Assembly: GCA_012837965.1 (NCBI GenBank)
Contig: DUQF01000026.1
Coordinates: 182,212-246,211 of the forward strand
Length of the DNA: 64,000 nt
Source of the DNA: Clostridiales bacterium
Lineage (GTDB): Bacteria; Bacillota; Clostridia; Christensenellales; Aristaeellaceae
Direction: 5' to 3'
Shown: one piece after another, positions 54,410 to 62,115 of the stretch
Layout of the letters: the number at the start of each line of letters is the position of its first letter
Position numbering within the stretch: the stretch's first letter is position 1
The notes under the pieces: generated by a model
Seen by the model: only the letters and a program-made list of their open reading frames with translations
Told to the model about the DNA's origin: nothing
The model's database searches: none
Made by a program: the position numbers and the translations under genes

Positions 54410-55096
54410 TTATTGAAAGAAAACAATATCAGCATCGCAATTTGGTTCGTTGATAAAACCATATCTTATATGTTCCAGAAGGGGTTCGATAGAGACGTAC
54501 TCTTTTTTATCTTCGCCTAGCATTCGAAGAACTATTTTTTTAGCATCTGATGTAGGGTAGATTATATAGTTTGATTTGTTGATGAACCTTTCAGAGTTTT
54601 TTGTGACAAGCGCATTATAAGTTATGCTTATTATATCACTAGCAAACTGGGCATAAATCGATTTTTCAAACGCTGGTATAATTGGGTAAGGTGTAAAGTA
54701 TATGGTATTTTCTGCGATATCTTCATTAGGAAGGCGTCGCAGCATTTCTTTGTATAAGCGAGTAGTATGTATTTTATCAAAATTCCGATTTTTTAGCATT
54801 TCTGATACTTGCCCAAGCTCCTGCCTGAGAGACCGCATCCAATCAATAAGGTTTTCATCACCTTTGGCAAGGTATTTGCATTGTTCTGTGCTGAACAATA
54901 GTTTTGCGTCAAATTTTATTCCGCTATCCGAGACAAAATCCGATTCACCATGTGGTTGTTCTTTTACGTGAGAATACTCTTCAGGGAAAACGGTCTTAGA
55001 CTGATTCATAAGCTGAAGAACTATTGGCTCGTAGGTCTTGGCTTGAATAAAATCCTTTGCACCATTCAGAAAGTTCATCGTTTGATAAAGAGCCAT
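54410..55096 (-). CDS. Protein of unknown function in the restriction operon
   Basis: 228 residues, not recognised. It has no signal peptide or membrane segment. The middle is rich in charged residues (WMRSLRQELGQVSEMLKNRNFDKIHTTRLYKEMLRRLPNED), and the C-terminus ends NEPNCDADIVFFQ. The reading frame is visibly AT-richer than hsdR. GGAGG precedes the ATG, which lies only 21 bp after the hsdR stop, so it should be on the same transcript as the type I system. It may be an accessory or anti-restriction/defence gene acquired with the operon. 196 bp without clear features separate it from the AlbA-type gene. Confidence 0.7.
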   Translation of the reverse strand: MALYQTMNFLNGAKDFIQAKTYEPIVLQLMNQSKTVFPEEYSHVKEQPHGESDFVSDSGIKFDAKLLFSTEQCKYLAKGDENLIDWMRSLRQELGQVSEMLKNRNFDKIHTTRLYKEMLRRLPNEDIAENTIYFTPYPIIPAFEKSIYAQFASDIISITYNALVTKNSERFINKSNYIIYPTSDAKKIVLRMLGEDKKEYVSIEPLLEHIRYGFINEPNCDADIVFFQ

Positions 55097-55117
55097 TTTT
55101 CCTCCAAATCCATACGG

Positions 55118-58100
55118 TCACACCAACCCCAAATACTTTTCAAAAAATGCCATCAGTTTTTCTATCAACGTTTTTTTCTTTTCTACACGGCCACCGCCAA
55201 ACCAGCTAACCGGTGGCATGATGCGGTCGATGTCGGTGCCGGTTGTGCGCAGTTCGCCGTCCCGGAATGAGTTATCAATATAGCGTCTGGTTTCTTCGGG
55301 CTTGAGCCGCTCCTCATCAATCAGGTGGCTCAGGTCATTTTCTTTTTGTTGCAGCACGAATGCGCGCCAGTCTTTTTCAACCTCTGTCTGGGCGGTAACG
55401 CTGGCAACAAAGCCCTCAATCAGTTCTTTCTTGCTGCGCAATTGCAAGCTGGCGCTGACAGCCTTGTCAATATCAGCCAAAATGGTCTTGTCTTTGCAGT
55501 TGCTATCCTTGTAGCGGGCAACCAACATGAGAATATAATCAATATTCACTTCCACCTGGCGGATAAGCTCCATCTCAAACACCAGGTCTTCGTTGATGAA
55601 TTCTTTGTCTACTTCTCGGCCTCGGCTCAGTTCCTGATACAGGTCGATATAGATGCTCTGATAATCCTGGTAGTCTCTGGGGGTCAGAAGCTCTTTGCCC
55701 TCAAATTCATCAAAGGCGGAAAGGATGTTGCGCAGCCGCAGGATAGCGCCAAATGCTCGGATGAAGTCTTTTTGGTTTTGTTCTCCAATAATCTGCTCGC
55801 CTAAGGGATATTTGGCTTGCAGTCCGCTGATGCGCTCCACATAGCCGGGCTGATACTTGCCTTTGTCTTCATGGCCGTAGTAATAGGCGTCAAAGTTTTT
55901 CAGCAGTACTACACCACCGGCGTCCTTATCTCCAAACAGCGCGATGGCGTCATCGGTCTCCTGCTGCAAATCCCGGAAACAGATGATATTGCCAAAGGTC
56001 TTCACGGTGTTAAGAATGCGGTTGGTGCGGGAAAAGGCTTGAATCAGCCCATGCAGGCGCAGGTTTTTATCCACCCACAGGGTGTTTAGGGTGGTGGCGT
56101 CAAAGCCGGTGAGAAACATGTTTACTACAATCAGCAAGTCAACCTCCCGCTTTTTTACGCGGTCGGATAGGTCTTTATAATAGTTCTGGAAAGATTCGGA
56201 ACTGGTGCTGAAATTGGTGCGAAAATCCCGGTTGTAATCGGCAATGGCCGCGTCCAGAAAATCTCGGCTGCTCTGGTCCAGGCCATCGGTGTCAAAGCTC
56301 TCTTCAATCAGCCCGTCTTCCGGGTCATCCTCGTTGGGGCTAAAGCTGTAGATAATGGCTATCTTCAGCTTCTTGTTGCGCTCTTTCAGCTGCCGATTAA
56401 ACTCGCTGTAATAGCGCATGGCCATCGGGATGGAAGCGGTGGCAAAGATGGAGTTAAAGCCGTTCAAGCGCTGCCCTTTTAAGGAGTAATAGTGGTTGCG
56501 CATGGTCTTTTGCTCGAAGTGGTCCAAGGTATAGCTCACCACTTCGCTGATGCGCTCAGGAGCCATCAAGGCGCGCTCCCGGTCTATTGCCAGCACCTGT
56601 TTATCTTCTATGCCTTCCCGCTCCTTTACCGTGTTGATGTAGTCAATGCGGAAAGGCAACACATTGCCATCGTTGATGGCGTCTACAATGGTATAGGTGT
56701 GCAGCTTATCGCCAAACACCTGTTCCGTTGTTTTGCGCAGGGGATTGCCCCCGCTTGGGGCATTTTTAGCAAAGATGGGCGTGCCGGTAAAGCCAAACAG
56801 ATGATAGCGCTTGAATGCCTTGGTAATCGCGCGGTGCATGTCTCCAAACTGGCTGCGGTGGCATTCATCAAAGATGATGACCACATGCTGCTTATATACC
56901 GGGTGCTGAGCATTCTGGCTGATGAAACGGTCCAGCTTCTGAATGGTGGTAATGATAATGCGGGCGCCCGGGTCTTCAAGCTGCCGCTTCAGTACCCGTG
57001 TGCTGGTGTTGCTGTTGGCGGCGCCTTTTTGAAACTTATCGTATTCCCGCATGGTTTGGTAGTCCAAATCCTTGCGGTCTACCACAAATAGCACCTTGTC
57101 TACATAGGGTAGCTGCGTGGCCAGCTGGGCGGCTTTAAAACTGGTAAGGGTTTTCCCGCTGCCGGTGGTGTGCCAAATGTAGCCGCCCGCGGCAAGGCTG
57201 CCCATTTTGTTGTAGTTTTTTGCTACCTCGATACGGTTTAATATCCGCTCGGTAGCGGCAATCTGGTAGGGGCGCATCACCAGAAGCTGTTCTTCCGCGG
57301 TATGCACACAGTATTTGGCCAAGATGTTTAATATAGTGCCTTTGGCCAGGAAGCTGGCGGCAAAGTCTATTACATCCGGGATTACCCGGTTGGTGGCATC
57401 CGCCCAGAAGCTGGTAAACTCAAAGCTGTTGCTGGTTTTTTTACTGCGCCTGCGCTGGCTTTCGTTCTTTTCCTTGATGTGGCTGTCTCGGGTGGTGTTG
57501 CTGTAATACTTGGTATGGGTACCGTTGGAAATAACAAAAATCTGTACATATTCATACAGCCCGCTGCCCGCCCAGAAACTATCCCGCTGATAGCGTTTGA
57601 TTTGGTTAAACGCCTCCCGAATAGCTACACCCCGGCGCTTTAGCTCGATATGCACCACAGGCAAGCCATTCATCAAGATGGTCAAATCATATCGATTTTC
57701 CCGGTTGCCACCGCTCTGCTCATATTGGTTAATGACCTGCAGGGTATTGTTGTGCACATTGCGCTTGTCTATCAGGCTGATGTTCTTACTGCTGCCATCA
57801 TCCCGAATCAATACCTGCACATGGTCCACCTGCAGCTTGCGGGTTTTTTGCTGGATGCCCTCGTTGGGGTTGCATAGGGCATCGGCCATGAAACGCTGCC
57901 ATTCGGCATCGGAAAAGGTGTAATTATTTAACTTTTCCAGCTGGCTGCGCAGATTTTGCAGCATGGCGGCTTCGTCCGGCAGGTTGGGGCACTCATAGCC
58001 TTGGCTGTGAAGCTGGGCAATAAGTTCCCGCTCCAAATCGGCCTCGCTCTGGTAGGCTGTGCTCTTGCGCTCCTTGGGCTTATACTCCGCCACTACAGTG

Positions 58101-58138
58101 CTTTCGGATGTTCGAGCCACCACATTGTATGTGCTCAA
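55118..58138 (-). CDS. hsdR: Type I restriction enzyme, HsdR subunit
   Basis: 1006 residues starting at TTG 58138, which overlaps the hsdS stop (TTGA). The N-terminal nuclease core YDLTILMNGLPVVHIELKRRG (about 150-170) carries the D...ExK residues. The translocase has HTTGSGKT (near 322), IIFDECHRSQFGDMH (near 420), FGFTGTP and IQAFSRTNRI. The C-terminal helical region (about 780-1006) binds the rest of the complex. The EcoR124-like length and organisation match the hsdS type found next to it. The gene looks intact, but it needs HsdM to work. Confidence 0.95.
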   Translation of the reverse strand: MSTYNVVARTSESTVVAEYKPKERKSTAYQSEADLERELIAQLHSQGYECPNLPDEAAMLQNLRSQLEKLNNYTFSDAEWQRFMADALCNPNEGIQQKTRKLQVDHVQVLIRDDGSSKNISLIDKRNVHNNTLQVINQYEQSGGNRENRYDLTILMNGLPVVHIELKRRGVAIREAFNQIKRYQRDSFWAGSGLYEYVQIFVISNGTHTKYYSNTTRDSHIKEKNESQRRRSKKTSNSFEFTSFWADATNRVIPDVIDFAASFLAKGTILNILAKYCVHTAEEQLLVMRPYQIAATERILNRIEVAKNYNKMGSLAAGGYIWHTTGSGKTLTSFKAAQLATQLPYVDKVLFVVDRKDLDYQTMREYDKFQKGAANSNTSTRVLKRQLEDPGARIIITTIQKLDRFISQNAQHPVYKQHVVIIFDECHRSQFGDMHRAITKAFKRYHLFGFTGTPIFAKNAPSGGNPLRKTTEQVFGDKLHTYTIVDAINDGNVLPFRIDYINTVKEREGIEDKQVLAIDRERALMAPERISEVVSYTLDHFEQKTMRNHYYSLKGQRLNGFNSIFATASIPMAMRYYSEFNRQLKERNKKLKIAIIYSFSPNEDDPEDGLIEESFDTDGLDQSSRDFLDAAIADYNRDFRTNFSTSSESFQNYYKDLSDRVKKREVDLLIVVNMFLTGFDATTLNTLWVDKNLRLHGLIQAFSRTNRILNTVKTFGNIICFRDLQQETDDAIALFGDKDAGGVVLLKNFDAYYYGHEDKGKYQPGYVERISGLQAKYPLGEQIIGEQNQKDFIRAFGAILRLRNILSAFDEFEGKELLTPRDYQDYQSIYIDLYQELSRGREVDKEFINEDLVFEMELIRQVEVNIDYILMLVARYKDSNCKDKTILADIDKAVSASLQLRSKKELIEGFVASVTAQTEVEKDWRAFVLQQKENDLSHLIDEERLKPEETRRYIDNSFRDGELRTTGTDIDRIMPPVSWFGGGRVEKKKTLIEKLMAFFEKYLGLV

Positions 58139-59253
58139 GATACTTTCTCCTTAAAGGTCAATAGTTTGTCCCGGTAATACTCATATTGCTTGCGCCGGGC
58201 TTCGATTTCTGCTGGCAAACCGCTACTTATGTCGTTGCACATTGCTTCAAAGCGGTCTAAGATGCTGACAATGCGAGATTGTTCTTGTAGTGATGGTATG
58301 GGAACGGGAAAATCTTCTAGCATATATCTTCTTATTGACGTGACCGATGCATGTACAGCTGTACTTAAAATGTAATTCAAAAAACTGTTTTGCATATAAT
58401 AATAGAAATATTTTGGAATTATGTTTTTGTCATGTATTTGAATTCGATACGCTCTTTGATGCAATGCGTATTTTCCTTCCACATAATGAAGTACTTTTCC
58501 AACTCCAACACCATCACCAGCGGTAATAATTGCAGTTTCATCATAATCATAGGAATCAATTCTTCTAACTTGTTGTGAACGAACATAAAAAGGATATTTA
58601 CCTTCTTCTAACTCCTCATTTGTATTTCGTGAACCCGTTCCAATATCTGCTATTTTGCTAAGTGTTGACCATATTATATCTTGTTCAACTTGTTTTGATT
58701 TAGAGCAGGACTTCTCATAGCTAAACAAGTAATTTCTATAATATTCATATTGTTTCTGACGTGCTGTAAGCTCCGCTGTAAGCTCCGCTGTAAGCTCCGT
58801 GAAATTGTCCAGTATCTGGACAATTTCACGCTGCACCTGCAGCGGGGGAAGGGGAATTAACAAATCATAAAGCACATTTTGTGTCAGGCTCGGTACGCCT
58901 CCCGCCACATTTAAGGTTTCAAGGCGAAGATGCTGAAGATAGTAAAAGAGGTATTTTGGAAAAGCTATTGTCTCGAAAATTTCCGTGTAATAAAGTGTAT
59001 CAACAGTCCAGAACGGTTCCTCTAAGTAATAGAGCTTATCTAATGAACCTTTGCGTGGAATTAAAACAGATGGCTTATCATATACATATCGATCAATATA
59101 AGTCATAATTCCACCAGTACCATAGACTGGATAAGTACCTGAACCAAAAGCCTTATAGTCGCTGCCATTTTTTATGGTTAATACATCACGTAAACGAACA
59201 AACTCTATTCCCTCTGGACAAAGTTCCGCTATCAGGCGTTCAAGCTTACTCAT
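58135..59253 (-). CDS. hsdS: Type I restriction enzyme, HsdS specificity subunit
   Basis: 372 residues. Two target-recognition domains (about 1-130 and 185-320) are joined by a central conserved helix (PLPPLQVQREIVQILDNFTELTAELTAELTARQKQYEYYRNYLFS, residues 134-178). It is closed by a similar C-terminal helix (SLQEQSRIVSILDRF...ARRKQYEYYRDKLLTF). It chooses the DNA sequence to be methylated or cut. The TAEL-type repeats in the central helix are those whose number sets the spacer length recognised by EcoR124I-family enzymes. It overlaps hsdM by 4 bp (ATGA) and hsdR by 4 bp. Confidence 0.94.
   Translation of the reverse strand: MSKLERLIAELCPEGIEFVRLRDVLTIKNGSDYKAFGSGTYPVYGTGGIMTYIDRYVYDKPSVLIPRKGSLDKLYYLEEPFWTVDTLYYTEIFETIAFPKYLFYYLQHLRLETLNVAGGVPSLTQNVLYDLLIPLPPLQVQREIVQILDNFTELTAELTAELTARQKQYEYYRNYLFSYEKSCSKSKQVEQDIIWSTLSKIADIGTGSRNTNEELEEGKYPFYVRSQQVRRIDSYDYDETAIITAGDGVGVGKVLHYVEGKYALHQRAYRIQIHDKNIIPKYFYYYMQNSFLNYILSTAVHASVTSIRRYMLEDFPVPIPSLQEQSRIVSILDRFEAMCNDISSGLPAEIEARRKQYEYYRDKLLTFKEKVS
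58762..58797 (-). repeat. Three 12-bp repeats in hsdS (TAEL repeats)
   Basis: On the minus strand GAGCTTACAGCG occurs three times in a row (the last copy ending GCA), encoding ELTA-ELTA-ELTA. A change of one unit keeps the frame and moves the two recognition domains apart or together. Confidence 0.9.
58798..58830. repeat. Perfect 15-bp inverted repeat inside hsdS
   Basis: CGTGAAATTGTCCAG-TAT-CTGGACAATTTCACG directly abuts the TAEL repeats and encodes REIVQILDNFT. Such a perfect palindrome in coding sequence is unexpected. It could fold in DNA or RNA, or serve recombination with another hsdS copy. Confidence 0.85.
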
Positions 59254-60167
59254 GTTTCTGCTCCCTCAATTTCTTTAACAATGCGGTCAATCTCTGTCCG
59301 TAGTACTTGCTGGCGGGCAACAATTCGCGCGATTTCCCGGTTTAATTCTTTAATATCGATAACTTCCCTGGTGTCTTCTTTTTCCACATAAGTAGAGACA
59401 GAGAGGGTATATTTTTGTTCCGCAATGTCCTCCGCGCTGACAAGGCTGGCTACATATTCTACCTCTTGCCGGGCGGTATAGGTGTTTAGGATGGTTTGAA
59501 TATTTTCTTCTGACAGCTTGTTGGAATTGGTTACTTTCACAAACTGCTGGCTGGCGTCGATGAACAGTACCTTGCTGTCTTTGCGGGATTTTTTAAGCAC
59601 CATGATACAGGTGGCAATGGAAGTACCATAGAATAAATTATCCGGCAGTTGGATGATACAATCCACAAAGTTATTATCAATCAAATATTTGCGGATTTTC
59701 TGCTCCGCCCCGCCTCGGTAAAGAATGCCGGGGAAACAAACGATGGCTGCGGTGCCATTGGTGGCAAGCCAGCTAAGGCTGTGCATAATGAAGGCCATGT
59801 CTGCCTTGGATTTGGGCGCAAGCACCCCGGCGGGAGAGAAGCGGGGGTCGTTTATTAATAAAGCGTTGTCGCTGCCTGCCCAGCGGGTGGAATAAGGGGG
59901 ATTGGAAACGATGGCTTCAAAGGGCTCATCGTCCCAGTGGGCAGGGTTGGTTAGCGTGTTACCGTGGGCAATGTCGAACTTGTCGTATTCAATGTCGTGT
60001 AAAAACATGTTGATGCGGCAGAGGTTGTAGGTGGTCAGGTTGATGTCTTGGCCGAAGAAACCTTGGCGTACATTATCCTTACCTAATATTTTAGCGAATT
60101 TTAGTAGCAGGGAGCCGCTGCCTACCGCCGGGTCTATGTTCTTACTCATTTCGATACAATTCTTCAC
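59250..60167 (-). pseudogene. hsdM: HsdM methyltransferase, N-terminal part missing
   Basis: Only about 300 residues remain where HsdM is usually about 500. Homology begins at motif I (NIDPAVGSGSLLLKF); motif IV NPPY (AIVSNPPYSTRW) and the C-terminal helices (DIKELNREIARIVARQQVL) are present. Upstream of base 60150 the sequence no longer matches HsdM and a prophage begins. A GTG at 60167 and an ATG at 60149 are open, but the helical N-terminal domain needed for assembly is lost from this copy. It may lie on the far side of the prophage, outside the window. Confidence 0.85.
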
Positions 60168-60620
60168 AAGCTTGGAAACGGATAAAAGCCTGTGATTTCA
60201 AGGGATTTCAGCAACTTTTAGCTTTTCAAAAGCTCCAAAATGAAAGCGAGTTTTCACTCATTCAAGGTAAATGCACTATTTGAATCTTAAATTTTGCACC
60301 CCCTCTTGCAAGTCAGAGGGTTAATCGTTAAATAGTATAGCAATCGTTAAAAGGTTTCAGCGATAAAAAAATCCCACGACCTATGTTCAACATAGACCGT
60401 GGGACAGGCTTTATATCTTCTTCAACCATCAATCGGCAACCATAACGCAACACCGTCCGGCTAACCAAAGAGCGCTTCTTTTTTTATCTGCGATTTCTTA
60501 TGTGTTTTTCCCTCATCCCTCTCGCTTCTTCTGTCGCATAGCAAGAAAATGTCACTTTCAGTGTATTGCTAAATTTTGGAGCAGAAGAACCTGCTGTTCT
60601 GGAGCAAGAAATGAGCATTA
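60168..60620. other. Prophage border region
   Basis: There is no gene. From the hsdM break near 60150 to the endolysin stop at 60621 the sequence holds the terminator at 60365 and, on the minus strand, a short stretch GGCTTTTATCCGTTTCCAAG beside the break. The attachment site should lie between about 60140 and 60365. No second copy is available in the window to define it. Confidence 0.5.
60365..60403 (-). terminator. Rho-independent terminator of the prophage lysis genes
   Basis: Read leftward: CCCACGGTCTATGTT, a short loop, then ATAGGTCGTGGGA and a run of seven T (plus-strand A run 60365-60371). The stem has a 2-base internal mismatch. It ends transcription from the endolysin gene before hsdM. 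Confidence 0.8.
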
Positions 60621-61589
60621 TTATTCTGTTTTAGAGAACTCTCCCGACACCCAGCCGACCTGGTTTGCGACCTCCACCGCGTGCCAGCCGTTGGCAGCGG
60701 TGGCCACATAATCAAAGGTTGTGCCGGGAGCAGCCAGCGTGATTCTTCCGTACTGCAGGCCGTTACCGACACGGATGTTCACCCTTCTGCCGGAGGATAC
60801 AATGCGGACTTTCCTGGCGGCGGTTTTGTCGGCTGTTCCGATCTCCGCTTCCGGTACGGTGTTTTCTTGTTCTTCGTTCTTTTTTGTTGCTGCATTCTCT
60901 GCAGCCGTCATGGCGGCGTTCGTCTGTTCGCCGCAGATGCCGTCTGCCGAGATACCAGCCTTTGCCTGAAACGCCTTGACAGCCTTTTCGGTTTCGCTGC
61001 CGAACTTGCCATCCGCACCGAAGCGGGGCAGGCTGTATCCTAACTTCAGCAGTCTTTCCTGCAAAGCTCGAACCTCCTCACCTTGGCTGCCTTTGCGCAG
61101 AACGGGAACAAAGGGTTCCGCTTCCTCCCCGTCGTATCGCACGTCCTTGAGTTCGCCCCACTCGTCCCAATGGCTGAGCCGGCTGGTCACGACGCCCGCC
61201 TGCGTGCTCTTGGCTTCAATGACCGTGTCGTCACCCACAAACAGGCCGATGTGATGCCGATTTCCGTTCTTCACAAGAAAGACCGCCGTGCCGGGGCGAA
61301 GAAGCGTGTCTGCGGTCAGCTTGCCCTGCTTGCTGCAGTACTTATTCCATATGGTGTTGGAGCCATGGTAGATGGACCCGCCCAGCTCCCGAAACGCCCA
61401 GGCGAACAGGCCGCTGCAGTCAGCGACCCGTTTGCCGATCCAGCGGCTGCCGTAGCGCACCGTCATGGAGCGGGTGGCGGCGCTTTGCTTTTCATGCGTC
61501 CATATCCCACCCGACTGTCCCCAGATGTAGCCCCAGCCCTCACGCAGGGCCTGACGGAACTTGCCCACCAGCGCCGCTGCTTCAATCAT
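60621..61589 (-). CDS. Phage endolysin: NlpC/P60-like hydrolase, peptidoglycan-binding and SH3 domains
   Basis: 322 residues from the ATG at 61589, nine bases after AGGGAG; the ATG at 61598 touches that site. The N-terminal cysteine peptidase domain has Cys in RVADCSGLFAWAF and His in HHIGLFVGDDTVIEAKS. A PG_binding_1 domain follows (LRKGSQGEEVRALQERLLKLGYSL...FGSETEKAVKAFQAKAG, about 165-225). Then come a charged linker and a C-terminal SH3-like domain (VNIRVGNGLQYGRITLAAPGTTFDYVATAANGWHAVEV, about 265-320). It cuts peptide links in the wall at lysis. It overlaps the holin gene by 8 bp. Confidence 0.88.
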   Translation of the reverse strand: MIEAAALVGKFRQALREGWGYIWGQSGGIWTHEKQSAATRSMTVRYGSRWIGKRVADCSGLFAWAFRELGGSIYHGSNTIWNKYCSKQGKLTADTLLRPGTAVFLVKNGNRHHIGLFVGDDTVIEAKSTQAGVVTSRLSHWDEWGELKDVRYDGEEAEPFVPVLRKGSQGEEVRALQERLLKLGYSLPRFGADGKFGSETEKAVKAFQAKAGISADGICGEQTNAAMTAAENAATKKNEEQENTVPEAEIGTADKTAARKVRIVSSGRRVNIRVGNGLQYGRITLAAPGTTFDYVATAANGWHAVEVANQVGWVSGEFSKTE

Positions 61590-62040
61590 GTGTATCATCT
61601 CCCTGTGCAGGATGCTCAGCAGACGGCCGCTCCCTGTCGTGCAGCTGTTTCAGCACGGCTTTGAGCTTGTCAGGCACGGGCAGGCCGAGATGCGCGGCGT
61701 TTTCCAGCATCGATACGCCTTCATTGGACAGGTAGAAGCAGATGACCGCTGTGCGCAAAGCGGAACCGGAGCCAACGACCTGCGCGTCCACGATATGGGC
61801 AGCGCCTACCAGCAGAAAGATGAGAATCTTGCGGAAGATGCCCTTAAAACCGACCGCGCTGGAGAGAGCTTTGTCCGCAACGGCGCACATAACGCCCGTC
61901 ACATAGTCAATGACGACAAAGATGACCAGCGCGGTTATCAGGCCGTCCAAGCCGCCAAGGAAGTAGCCCAGCCACCCGCCAAGAGCGGTGAGCGCGATTT
62001 GAATCTTCGTCCAGATCAGTTGAACCGAGAAGTCTTTCAT
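61582..62040 (-). CDS. Phage holin
   Basis: 152 residues with three membrane segments (about 13-32, 34-55, 70-92: WLGYFLGGLDGLITALVIFVVIDYVTGVMCA; IFRKILIFLLVGAAHIVDAQ), then a soluble tail rich in charged residues. It matches the toxin-secretion/phage-lysis holin family (phage_holin_4 type). It opens the membrane for the endolysin encoded next. GGAGGCATC precedes the ATG. Confidence 0.88.
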   Translation of the reverse strand: MKDFSVQLIWTKIQIALTALGGWLGYFLGGLDGLITALVIFVVIDYVTGVMCAVADKALSSAVGFKGIFRKILIFLLVGAAHIVDAQVVGSGSALRTAVICFYLSNEGVSMLENAAHLGLPVPDKLKAVLKQLHDRERPSAEHPAQGDDTHD

Positions 62041-62115
62041 AGATGATGCCTCCTAAAAGATTGATATGAAAAAACCGCCCGGAGGCGGCTGTTTCCGAAG
62101 TAAAATGAGACTGTG

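Noticed and set aside
57178..57200. Self-target of the spacer at 37310 (shared GCCGCCCGCGGCA) in hsdR
   Set aside because: Only about 13 bases match, with a gap after them. This is chance similarity in GC-rich sequence.
55302..58177. Long plus-strand frames opposite hsdR
   Set aside because: Shadows of a gene whose motifs are unambiguous.
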